This document shows positions 1 through 7,259 of a stretch of 42,841 bases of DNA, piece after piece. Within the stretch, counting starts at the first letter, position 1; every line of letters starts with the position of its first letter. Below the pieces are notes generated by a model that was given only the letters and a program-made list of their open reading frames with translations, searched no databases and was not told the origin of the DNA. Position numbers and translations under genes: made by a program. Where the stretch lies: assembly GCA_902556355.1 (NCBI GenBank), contig CACDVW010000001.1, positions 69,164 to 112,004 on the forward strand. The letters run 5' to 3'. This DNA is from an uncultured SAR86 cluster bacterium. Its GTDB lineage: Bacteria > Pseudomonadota > Gammaproteobacteria > Magnimaribacterales > D2472.

Positions 1-410
1 TTCTGTAACAAGCCATATTTATATGATGTTTTATGATTGAACTTAATTCTTTCATATATGTTATCAATTGAAATAATGCTCCCAGTCTTAGGTTCAGGTG
101 CCGCAAAAATAACCTCATCAATTCTTGCATCGATTATTGCTTTCGCACACATATGACACGGCTCTAAAGTTACATACATTTTTGCATTATTAAGTCTGTA
201 ATTATTTGTATTTTTTGAGGCATCAATAATTGCATTTATTTCAGCATGAGAAGTTACGTTGATAGTATTTATAACCTTATTATGACCAAATCCTATTACT
301 GCATTATCTTTGACAATGATTGCACCAACTGGAACTTCATTATCATTAAATGATAGCTGAGCCTCATCTAACGCCATCTTCATAAATGACCTGTCTTGGT
401 CAGAAAACAT
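1..410 (-). CDS. tadA: tRNA-specific adenosine deaminase TadA, 3' end beyond window
   Basis: Zinc-dependent deaminase expected to convert A34 to inosine in tRNA-Arg(ACG). About 136 residues are visible from the ATG at 408-410, and the frame stays open to base 1, so the C-terminus (about 20-30 residues) is missing. Seen: VPVGAIIV near residues 26-33, the HAE zinc/proton-shuttle motif (H55, E57) and PCHMC (C85, C88), the second zinc motif. This is the TadA/CDA arrangement. A related purine or cytosine deaminase is possible, but the VPVGA start and the PCxMC spacing favour TadA. The start codon lies one base past the stop of the upstream exported protein gene, so it is probably the last gene of an operon with the CIA30-like and DmdA-like genes. 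Confidence 0.88.
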   Translation of the reverse strand, partial: MFSDQDRSFMKMALDEAQLSFNDNEVPVGAIIVKDNAVIGFGHNKVINTINVTSHAEINAIIDASKNTNNYRLNNAKMYVTLEPCHMCAKAIIDARIDEVIFAAPEPKTGSIISIDNIYERIKFNHKTSYKYGLLQ

Positions 411-411
411 T

Positions 412-942
412 TTAGTAAAGCTCTATTTGAGCCAAATCAAGTTCAGCTTGAAAGTCTTTACCGTATGCTGCAAAAGCAATCGTTCTTATTTTTGAAATAT
501 TCATCTTCTTTGGCATGTAGAAATTAGATTTCTTAAATGCAGAAAATGGGATTTCCACAGTTGACCATTCATCTCCTGGGGTGAATGATGCAATATACCT
601 ATCCCAAGGAAATCTGCTTGATGGTGTTCTTATCCAAACGTAATATGCGTCATTTGTACCTCTGACTTTAATCTTAATTCCACTGTATTCTTCTGCATTG
701 AATGGATAACGAATAACAGATTGGATAAAACCGCCATTATTTGCTGTGCTAACAGTCCCTTCAAGTCTATAAAATTTTTCTTCGCCCTCTTCTACCTCAT
801 AAAAATTAACTTCAGATATTCCACCCATCACATTATCAGAAATGGCGCTCCAATTAGCTCTTTTGTCATCTAAATTATCAATAATCATAGAAAAGGTATT
901 ATTTCCAAATATAAGCAATACTAATAAGTATAAATTTTTCAT
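412..942 (-). CDS. CIA30-family exported protein (NADH dehydrogenase assembly factor-like fold)
   Basis: A 176-residue protein with an N-terminal hydrophobic segment (about residues 2-18, ending NNTFS) that looks like a cleavable signal peptide. The body matches the CIA30 / complex I intermediate-associated protein 30 family: WSAISDNVMGGIS near residues 32-44, then alternating beta-strand segments with GGFIQSVIRYPF and a late WSTVEIPFSAF. In bacteria the fold (galactose-binding-like beta-sandwich) occurs in many proteins of unknown role, so a complex I assembly function should not be assumed, especially with an export signal. The ATG overlaps the stop of the DmdA-like gene by one base, indicating translational coupling. 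Confidence 0.75.
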   Translation of the reverse strand: MKNLYLLVLLIFGNNTFSMIIDNLDDKRANWSAISDNVMGGISEVNFYEVEEGEEKFYRLEGTVSTANNGGFIQSVIRYPFNAEEYSGIKIKVRGTNDAYYVWIRTPSSRFPWDRYIASFTPGDEWSTVEIPFSAFKKSNFYMPKKMNISKIRTIAFAAYGKDFQAELDLAQIELY

Positions 943-2096
943 TAATCTAGATTAGTACTTTTTTCAGCAGGAAACCATGGTAATTCATGAACTTGTGCAT
1001 TTAAATGTGCTTTGGGTGACTCTATCACTAGAGGTGTGCCTGGTTCAACAAAACTAATATCAATGATAGCGAGGCCAATATTTTTCTTAAGTCTTGGTGA
1101 AAAAAAGCATCTAGAAAGCCTTCCAATTTTTTTATGATTTTCATCAAATACTGGCCAAAAATTTTCAGGCACCTTTTGTATTGGATCACCATCTATTTCT
1201 ACTCCAACCAATTTTTCTGAGATACCCTCGGATTTGATTTTCTTTAAAGCTTCTTTACCAATGAAATCAATGTCTTGATCTAGGTCTACAAGCCTATCCA
1301 AACCAATAGTAAAAGGGTTATGTTCACGACCAAAATCACTTTGGTAGGACAGTAATCCTCCCTCAATGGTTCTTATTGTATTTGGAGCAATAGCAGCTCC
1401 ATTAAACTCTTTTGCCGCTTCATGCACTATTTCAAATAATTCATCACCCTTTTTTCTATCCTGAAGATATAGCTCATAGCTAAGCTCACCACTCCAACCA
1501 GTTCGAGCAATGACCATAGGTATATTATTTAAAGATGTCTCTCTGGCCTTGTAATAACCCAGATCATCATGAATACCATCAAATAGTTTTTGGATTAATT
1601 TTCCAGCTTTTGGGCCACTAATTTGTAGAGGAGAAACGTCTGGCTCATGAATATCTACATCCATACCAGAATTAATTGCTATACCCTGTAGCCAAAGCAA
1701 GACATCACCATCTCCAGGAGAAACCCAAAATTTATTTGGCTCAAGCCTTAGCAAACATGCATCATTAATAATCCCACCATTTTTATCAGTTAAAACAATG
1801 TATTTACAATCACCGATGTCACATTTTGATAAATTCCTTGGGTTTATATATCTAATAAAGTTATAAGCATCAGGACCAGAAACTTCAACTTGTCTCTCTG
1901 CAGCAAAATCACCAAAAGTAACATCATTTATCAAACTGTTATATTCACTTTCAGGTCCAGAAAAGGCAGTTGGCAAATACATCCTGTTATATATGGTAAA
2001 TCCGGTAACTCCATACTTTATTGTTGAATCGAAATAAGGTGATTTTCTTATTCTTGATCCAATTCCAATTAACAGAGGTAGCTTAGTTTCTTTCAT
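942..2096 (-). CDS. DmdA/GcvT-family tetrahydrofolate-dependent aminomethyltransferase-like protein
   Basis: About 384 residues. The family transfers a one-carbon or methyl group from a substrate to tetrahydrofolate; GcvT acts in glycine cleavage and DmdA demethylates dimethylsulfoniopropionate. The pattern is closer to DmdA than GcvT: an RIRKSPYF start, ERQVEVSGPDA, NPRNLSK, EPDVSPLQISGPK, an ARTGWSGE loop and GGLLSYQSD, then a GCV_T C-terminal domain. DmdA proteins I know carry a GWSxQGGFE-type segment where this one has GWSGELSYE, so it may be a paralogue with another substrate; no symbol is given. Start: an in-frame ATG exists at 2144, but the ATG at 2094-2096 has a strong Shine-Dalgarno (GGGGAG) about 8 bases upstream, and the protein then begins where DmdA homologues begin. 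First gene of the operon with CIA30-like and tadA. Confidence 0.75.
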   Translation of the reverse strand: MKETKLPLLIGIGSRIRKSPYFDSTIKYGVTGFTIYNRMYLPTAFSGPESEYNSLINDVTFGDFAAERQVEVSGPDAYNFIRYINPRNLSKCDIGDCKYIVLTDKNGGIINDACLLRLEPNKFWVSPGDGDVLLWLQGIAINSGMDVDIHEPDVSPLQISGPKAGKLIQKLFDGIHDDLGYYKARETSLNNIPMVIARTGWSGELSYELYLQDRKKGDELFEIVHEAAKEFNGAAIAPNTIRTIEGGLLSYQSDFGREHNPFTIGLDRLVDLDQDIDFIGKEALKKIKSEGISEKLVGVEIDGDPIQKVPENFWPVFDENHKKIGRLSRCFFSPRLKKNIGLAIIDISFVEPGTPLVIESPKAHLNAQVHELPWFPAEKSTNLD

Positions 2097-2202
2097 TAGT
2101 TTTCTCCCCAGAAAAAGATATTTTAATCTCAAAATATTGGGCACGTAAACGGATTATTGAGCAATTTAAAAAATAATATATGATAAGAATTAGGGGCAAA
2201 TT
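2097..2202. promoter_or_regulatory. Divergent intergenic region with candidate promoter for the plus-strand cassette
   Basis: A short AT-rich region between the DmdA-like gene and the methyltransferase cassette. On the plus strand TTGAGC (2157-2162) and TATGAT (2179-2184), 16 bases apart, form a plausible sigma-70 promoter. It is followed by AGGGG (2192-2196), the ribosome binding site for the ATG at 2203. The minus-strand promoter for the DmdA-like gene should lie in the same stretch but I cannot single it out. Confidence 0.4.
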
Positions 2203-3300
2203 ATGGGAAAAAAAAGATTCTTTGATGACAGGCTTAAATACTTATCATTTATTCAAAATACTAGTGAAAAAAGAGCAATATCTGCGGAGCTAACTCCCTA
2301 TATAGCATCTATGCCAAAGAATAGAACTTTTTTAAGAATTCTTGATGCTGGAACTGGTGATGGAACTATTAAATCTAATGTTATTAAAACATTCCATAAA
2401 CATCATCCATACACTTCATTGTTAATTACTGGTAAAGAAATAAGCTACGAGGATTTAAAAAATACTCTTGAAAAAATGCCTGATAGGTTTGTAGAGCATC
2501 CAAACTTATTGGTGACTATGACTAATGTTAAGTTTGCTGAGCTTGGTCATATCGAAAACAATAATAAAATTAAGAATAAGAAAGTTAAAACTTATACACT
2601 AATTCTAAAAGAGGATAATTCTTATGATTTTCATGATCAAATTAATAAATTAAATAACTTTATTAAAAAATACTGGGGTATTGAAATTGATAACAAATCA
2701 CGAACCTCATATGCCCATCCTTGCTTAATAAGAATTTATAGAGAAGACCATAAAAGATACCTAGAACCTTTCTTAAATAATGACTATGAAAATAATAATT
2801 ATGATTTAATTATCGCTTCACAGGCATATAGAGCGGCATCATTAGTAAAAACCAAAGTAAATAATGTAATTGCACCTTTAATGAGATTATTGAATAAATC
2901 AGGAAGGTTGCTTGTAACGCATTCATGCGGAGGTGATACAGTTGAAAAAATTATCAAAGTTGCATGGAAAGATAAAGATCCCTTCCCTAATAATGCAAAA
3001 GATATTATTGAGCACCTAAAAAATAATCCGGTAGGTGAAAATAATAAATACTCATATTCAAAACCAAAATTTTATACCTTTAACTTTAAAAGGAGTCCTG
3101 ATCAAACAGTCTCCGAATTATTTGGTCATGGCGTAGATGCAAAATGGGCAAACATATTATATATAGGCCAAATTCCTGAAAAAGAAATTCATGAAATAGA
3201 AAAATTACCCGCAGCTCAAAAAAAAATCAAGACTGCTATTAGCAAAGAAGATAAAATGAACTTTAGGAACGAAATTTTTAGCATTAAAAAAATCAGATAA
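2203..3300 (+). CDS. Class I SAM-dependent methyltransferase-like protein of unknown substrate
   Basis: A 365-residue protein. SAM-binding motif I is visible as DAGTGDGT (residues 48-55), followed by an acidic motif II (GKEIS), a motif IV region YDLIIASQAYRAASL (about 200-214) and a post-motif segment GRLLVTHSCGGDTVEKI (about 236-252). A Lys/Asn-rich insertion of about 100 residues (about 110-195) sits between motifs II and IV. The sequence is not assignable to a named methyltransferase family from memory. It is the first gene of a tight cassette; the next ORF begins 2 bases after its stop. A good Shine-Dalgarno (AGGGG) supports the ATG. The substrate could be a small metabolite activated by the two downstream enzymes, which is inference from gene order only. 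Confidence 0.65.
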   Translation: MGKKRFFDDRLKYLSFIQNTSEKRAISAELTPYIASMPKNRTFLRILDAGTGDGTIKSNVIKTFHKHHPYTSLLITGKEISYEDLKNTLEKMPDRFVEHPNLLVTMTNVKFAELGHIENNNKIKNKKVKTYTLILKEDNSYDFHDQINKLNNFIKKYWGIEIDNKSRTSYAHPCLIRIYREDHKRYLEPFLNNDYENNNYDLIIASQAYRAASLVKTKVNNVIAPLMRLLNKSGRLLVTHSCGGDTVEKIIKVAWKDKDPFPNNAKDIIEHLKNNPVGENNKYSYSKPKFYTFNFKRSPDQTVSELFGHGVDAKWANILYIGQIPEKEIHEIEKLPAAQKKIKTAISKEDKMNFRNEIFSIKKIR

Positions 3301-3302
3301 TT

Positions 3303-3713
3303 ATGAAAATCTTAATAATGGGTCTTCCAGGAAGTGGTAAAACCTATCTAGCTGAACGCCTTCAGCCCCTAATAGATGCTGCATGGTATAACGCTGATGT
3401 TGTTAGAAATATGGCAAACGATTGGGATTTCTCATCTGAAGGAAGAATTAGGCAAAGCATGAGAATGAAAACTTTTGCTGACTTTGAAAAAAGCAATAAC
3501 AGATACGTTATATGCGATTTTGTTTGCCCTACTGCTAAAACCAGAGAGAACTTTGATCCAGACATAACAATATGGATGAATACAATATCAGAAGGCAGAT
3601 TTGAAGATACTAATAAAATGTTTGAAGAACCAAAAGAGGTTAATTTTCATATTACTGAAATGAATGAAACCAATCATCACAACATAGCTAAGGAAATATT
3701 AAAAAATGTTTGA
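3303..3713 (+). CDS. Short APS-kinase-like P-loop kinase
   Basis: A 136-residue protein with a Walker A motif GLPGSGKT (residues 7-14), then NADVVRN, WDFSSEGRIRQ and ICDFVCPTAKTRENF. These are laid out like the DNVR, DLGFS..DR and FISPxxxxR blocks of adenylylsulfate kinase (CysC). It is shorter than typical CysC (about 170-200 residues), and the LDGD motif is reduced to NAD. It may phosphorylate a nucleotide-activated metabolite other than APS. I recall similar short 'adenylylsulfate kinase' genes in marine phages and picoplankton, often beside an HxGH nucleotidyltransferase. Its stop overlaps the next start by 8 bases, indicating coupled translation. No other sulfate-assimilation gene is in the window. 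Confidence 0.7.
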   Translation: MKILIMGLPGSGKTYLAERLQPLIDAAWYNADVVRNMANDWDFSSEGRIRQSMRMKTFADFEKSNNRYVICDFVCPTAKTRENFDPDITIWMNTISEGRFEDTNKMFEEPKEVNFHITEMNETNHHNIAKEILKNV

Positions 3714-4098
3714 TTGGAAAAAACCAACTGTTCAAATGCTTGGTAGATGGCAACCATGGCACCAAGGTCATCAAGAACTATTTAAAAGATGTGTTGCAAA
3801 AACTGGGCAAGTTGTTATTCAAGTGAGAGATGTTCAAGGATCATCTGGTGGAATTGGTCAAGAGGACAATCCTTTTGATTGGGAAACCGTTTGTGAAAGT
3901 ATAGAAGAAGGTTTATCTAAGGATGGGTTTAAGAAAGGTGTGGACTATGAAATTATGCTTGTTCCAAACATAGTAAATATTTCTTATGGTCGTGGTGTTG
4001 GCTATATTTTTGAAGAAGAAGTTTTTGAAGATTCAATAACCAATATAAGTGCAACAAAAATAAGGGAAAAATTAAGACAAGACGGTGAGCTAGATTAG
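3706..4098 (+). CDS. HxGH-type nucleotidyltransferase (cytidylyltransferase/NMNAT-like)
   Basis: A 130-residue single-domain protein. The nucleotidyltransferase signature is visible: GRWQPWHQGHQELF with HxGH at residues 19-22, and the C-terminal ISATKIR (114-120), equivalent to the ISSTxxR motif that contacts the nucleotide triphosphate. Enzymes of this fold transfer NMP from ATP or CTP to a phosphate on a metabolite (NMN, phosphopantetheine, glycerol-3-phosphate, choline phosphate). The substrate here is unknown, and the middle segment (VRDVQGSSGGIG, NPFDW) does not point to NadD, CoaD or TagD. Third gene of the cassette, overlapping the kinase by 8 bases. Its 3' end overlaps the convergent arsC by 9 bases. 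Confidence 0.7.
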   Translation: MFDWKKPTVQMLGRWQPWHQGHQELFKRCVAKTGQVVIQVRDVQGSSGGIGQEDNPFDWETVCESIEEGLSKDGFKKGVDYEIMLVPNIVNISYGRGVGYIFEEEVFEDSITNISATKIREKLRQDGELD

Positions 4099-4440
4099 TT
4101 CTAAAACATTTTCAGGCGGCCTTCCTAAAACAGCTCTGTGTCCCTTAATTACGATAGGTCTTTCAATTAATTTAGGATGTTTGATCATATAGTCAATTAG
4201 ATCATCATCAGAAAAGTCATCTTCTTTTAGATTGTTGTCTTTATAGTCCTGCTCGCTTGTTCTTAAAATATCTCTTGGTTTAAGAGATAACTTTTTTAAA
4301 ACATCCTTAATTAGAGATACATCTAGATCCGTATCAAGATAGTTAATAATCTCAATATCACAATAATGATCTTGAAGTATTTTAAGAGCTTGTCTTGATT
4401 TGCTGCATCTTGAATTATGAAAAATCTTGAATGCGCTCAT
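4090..4440 (-). CDS. arsC: Arsenate reductase (ArsC, glutaredoxin-dependent type)
   Basis: A 116-residue ArsC/Spx-fold protein. The catalytic cysteine C12 sits in NSRCSKSR; ERPIVIKGHRAVLGRPPE near the C-terminus carries the conserved Arg residues of the family. It would reduce arsenate to arsenite using glutathione and glutaredoxin. No arsB, acr3 or arsR is nearby, so a stand-alone arsenate or general thiol-redox role is equally possible. The start codon directly follows the stop of the NTF2-like gene, so it is the last gene of a three-gene operon. Confidence 0.85.
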   Translation of the reverse strand: MSAFKIFHNSRCSKSRQALKILQDHYCDIEIINYLDTDLDVSLIKDVLKKLSLKPRDILRTSEQDYKDNNLKEDDFSDDDLIDYMIKHPKLIERPIVIKGHRAVLGRPPENVLELI

Positions 4441-4863
4441 TTATTTTAATTGCTTTAGCATATCTTGCATTTTTTCATGAATGATATTTACAGCCTGAAG
4501 AGGCCTTATCATTACTTTAAATTCAATAATTTTTCCTTCATCATTAAAAGTAATAATATCAACGCCGTTTACATATTTACCATCGATTTGAGTTTCAAAC
4601 TCTAATACAGCTTGATTGCCGTCCAAAACTTCTTTTGTATACTTGAAACTAGATTCTTCAAGGGCTCCATCCTTGGACTGGTCGCCACCAAATGTATTTC
4701 CAGCTGCCATAAGATATAAAGTTGTAAGCTCTTTTCCTCTTTGTGCAGAAAATACTATAGGAGAATAAAAACTAACATCATCATCTAAGAGCTCATCAAA
4801 TCCTCCAGGGTAATCTCCCTTTATAAGATCATGCCATTTTTTGATATTCTTTTTGATAATCAA
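4441..4863 (-). CDS. NTF2-like / SnoaL-like fold protein
   Basis: A 140-residue protein whose pattern (WHDLIKGDYPGGFDELLDDDVSFYSP at the start, then a strand-rich half with VNGVDIITFNDEGKIIEFKVMIRP) is typical of NTF2-like proteins, a cone fold used by isomerases, hydrolases and many uncharacterised proteins. The start is a TTG (4861-4863) that overlaps the TGA of the upstream reductase gene as TTGA. No better in-frame start exists before residue 50, so re-initiation coupling is likely. The function is unknown; it may act with the adjacent reductase. Confidence 0.7.
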   Translation of the reverse strand: MIIKKNIKKWHDLIKGDYPGGFDELLDDDVSFYSPIVFSAQRGKELTTLYLMAAGNTFGGDQSKDGALEESSFKYTKEVLDGNQAVLEFETQIDGKYVNGVDIITFNDEGKIIEFKVMIRPLQAVNIIHEKMQDMLKQLK

Positions 4864-6029
4864 TTCTCAACTTTAAATGTTAATCCAGCATTGTCTTGTA
4901 ATCTTTTTATAAGTTTTGTTCCCATTGAAGGTGCTGGAGTGTAAATGCCTCCTGTAAGATCATCACATTCTTTTACTAAACATATTGCACTCTCAGCAAT
5001 CATCTTAGAAGTTGAGCCATAACCAGGATCCATATCTCCAGCTACAGAAACATGGACACTTTCTTCATTTATGTCTCCACAAAATAAAACATCATAATTT
5101 CCGTTCTCTCTAGATTCTCTTGATGGACCCTCACCAGGTTTTGGTGCGTCGCTTAAAGGGTTGGATGAAGAAATAAAATCTGCTGCAGCTTTACCCTCAT
5201 CACCTGAACCCATAACCCACATTTCGTTGTAACAAAAATCCTCACCATACATATGATTCATCAACATATTAGATCTGTGCACATTTTTAGTGTTAATTGG
5301 TGCCATAAAAAATGGAGCTACCCATGTATCTAATTTTTCATCAAGAATAGGCTTGTTGTCAGCTGGTTGCTCAGGTCCAGTAAAGCCGTTTGAAAGTGCA
5401 AATGGATTAGCTAAAACTGCAAAAAGTTCAGGCTTTTCTTTTAGGGCTGCCATAGTAGCACCAAGGGATGCTGCAGTACCTCCAGAAAATTCACCATTCA
5501 TTCCTCTAACTCTGCCTCTAACATTTGAAGCGGGTTTACCATATCTATTTATAACTTCATTTTGTAAAAATAGAACGCCTAAATCAAAAGGAATACTATC
5601 AAATCCGCATGAAAAAACTATTCTTGATCCAGATCCATTTGCTAGATCACTAAGCTCATTTATCTTTTCGTGCATCCATCCAGGTTCACCACATAAATCA
5701 ACATAATCTGTTCCAGATTTTACACATGCTGCAACAATATCATTACCATATAGCTGATATGGACCAACAGTAGTTAAAACACATTTTGTTTTTGAGACCA
5801 TTTCTTCAATGCTTGCAATATCATTACTATCAACCACTAGAAGTCCAGTATCCTCAGGAACATTTTTAGAGATAGCAACTGATTCTAGTTTTTCGAGATT
5901 TCTACCCGCTAGAGCCCAACTAATCTCAGGATTGTTACTATATTTTTCTACTAGATATTCAACAACTAATTTACCAGTAAAGCCTGTAGCTCCATATACT
6001 ACAAAATCATATTCTTTAACGTCGTTCAT
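4860..6029 (-). CDS. Saccharopine dehydrogenase-family NAD(P)-binding oxidoreductase
   Basis: A 389-residue protein with an N-terminal Rossmann motif GATGFTG (residues 13-19), the classic start of the saccharopine dehydrogenase-like / trans-acting enoyl reductase group. It also carries VDLCGEPGWMHE and VFSCGFDSIPFDLG, both conserved in that group. Members reduce polyketide or lipid intermediates (mycobacterial trans-enoyl reductase) or are uncharacterised; true saccharopine dehydrogenase activity is unlikely. The ATG has a GGGGAT Shine-Dalgarno. First gene of the operon with the NTF2-like protein and arsC. Confidence 0.8.
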   Translation of the reverse strand: MNDVKEYDFVVYGATGFTGKLVVEYLVEKYSNNPEISWALAGRNLEKLESVAISKNVPEDTGLLVVDSNDIASIEEMVSKTKCVLTTVGPYQLYGNDIVAACVKSGTDYVDLCGEPGWMHEKINELSDLANGSGSRIVFSCGFDSIPFDLGVLFLQNEVINRYGKPASNVRGRVRGMNGEFSGGTAASLGATMAALKEKPELFAVLANPFALSNGFTGPEQPADNKPILDEKLDTWVAPFFMAPINTKNVHRSNMLMNHMYGEDFCYNEMWVMGSGDEGKAAADFISSSNPLSDAPKPGEGPSRESRENGNYDVLFCGDINEESVHVSVAGDMDPGYGSTSKMIAESAICLVKECDDLTGGIYTPAPSMGTKLIKRLQDNAGLTFKVEN

Positions 6030-6166
6030 TTTTATCCCCTAAATAGATAGTAAAAATAGACATCTATATTAGTTCATTGAGTTTTTTTGCACAACGTAGT
6101 TATATGCAATTTAATATACACAGTAAATTGTGAGGTGTAATATTTAAAAAAGTACTGGAGAATTTG
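6030..6166. promoter_or_regulatory. Divergent intergenic region
   Basis: 137 bases between the minus-strand reductase operon and the plus-strand MBL/acyl-CoA synthetase operon. It must hold both promoters. AT-rich with no strong inverted repeat. GGAG near 6157-6160 is the ribosome binding site for the ATG at 6167. Confidence 0.4.
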
Positions 6167-7231
6167 ATGAAAAGGTTTTTAAAATATTTATCTATAATTT
6201 TAGTTACATTAGTAATAATAATATTCATTCTTTTAAGGCAGCCTGCCTTTCAGGACAGATTGCTAGAATCAGCAATAAAAAATTTGGCAGCTCCATCGTC
6301 TTATCTCCCAGAAGAGGATGCTTTAACTGGAGTAGTTTGTGGTTCAAGAGCACCTATTCCAGCACCAGATAGAGCTGAAACATGTATTTTAATTCAAGCC
6401 GGGGATAATATTTTTATATTTGATACCGGTGGAGGCAGTGCTCAAAATCTTAATGATTGGAACACACCATGGGATAGGGTTAAGGGAATATTTTACACCC
6501 ACCTGCATTCTGACCATATCTTTGATATCGCTGATTTTCATCAAGCAACTTGGATCAATGGCGGAAGAAAATCTAAGCAAAAAGTATATGGGCCTGAGGG
6601 GGTTCAAATGCTTACAGATGGTATAGAGCTTGCTTATACAAAAGATTATTTTTTCAGAAATGAGCATCACGGAGATACTATTGCTCCATTAGATGTAGCC
6701 GGTTTTGATACGCATACTGTTAAATTAGATAATCCTATATTAATTGATGACGGTGACTTGAAGATTACAGCATATAGTGTTTCGCATGATCCTGTTGATC
6801 CTGCATTAGGTTTTAGAATTGATTACAAAGGAAGATCAATTAGTATAAGTGGCGATACTATCTATGATGAAAATCTAGTCAATAATTCTAAAAATGTTGA
6901 TGTTTTATTCCATGAATCTATGTCGCTTGATCTTGTAAATCTAATAAATAAAAATGCAGAAAGAATTGGTAATACAATGGCTGCAAAAGTAACTATAGAT
7001 ATTCAAGATTATCACACTCCTATTCCAGAGATTGTTCAAGCTGCTCAAGAAGCAAATGTGGGTCACTTAGTCTTTTATCATCATCTTCCAGCTCCAAGAA
7101 ACCAATTAATGGAAAACATTATGTATAGAGGTATCGATGAAATCATGGATAACTGGACTGCCTCTCATGATGGCACTATGGTAATATTACCAACGGACTC
7201 GGATGAAATAATAATTACATCTGTAGATTAA
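6167..7231 (+). CDS. Membrane-anchored metallo-beta-lactamase-fold hydrolase
   Basis: About 354 residues. An N-terminal transmembrane or signal-anchor segment (residues about 4-24) precedes an MBL fold with FIFDTGGGSAQN, the metal-binding THLHSDH motif (about residues 110-116) and a later SGDT strand. C-terminal DYHTPIPEIV and LVFYHHLP supply further ligands as in RNase Z / arylsulfatase-type hydrolases. It probably acts in the periplasm on an ester or phosphodiester substrate, which is unknown. The start is the ATG at 6167 rather than the preceding TTG, given GGAG 7 bases upstream. It lies 28 bases before the acyl-CoA synthetase gene, probably one operon. Confidence 0.8.
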   Translation: MKRFLKYLSIILVTLVIIIFILLRQPAFQDRLLESAIKNLAAPSSYLPEEDALTGVVCGSRAPIPAPDRAETCILIQAGDNIFIFDTGGGSAQNLNDWNTPWDRVKGIFYTHLHSDHIFDIADFHQATWINGGRKSKQKVYGPEGVQMLTDGIELAYTKDYFFRNEHHGDTIAPLDVAGFDTHTVKLDNPILIDDGDLKITAYSVSHDPVDPALGFRIDYKGRSISISGDTIYDENLVNNSKNVDVLFHESMSLDLVNLINKNAERIGNTMAAKVTIDIQDYHTPIPEIVQAAQEANVGHLVFYHHLPAPRNQLMENIMYRGIDEIMDNWTASHDGTMVILPTDSDEIIITSVD

Positions 7232-7259
7232 TTTATAACTATATCAGGGGGATATAGAC

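Noticed and set aside
2097-2144. Upstream ATG for the DmdA-like gene
   Set aside because: The 16 extra residues have no family counterpart, and the Shine-Dalgarno fits the ATG at 2094-2096.
5290-5706. Plus-strand ORF of 138 codons opposite the saccharopine dehydrogenase-like gene
   Set aside because: It lies entirely within a well-supported gene on the other strand and has no recognisable domain.
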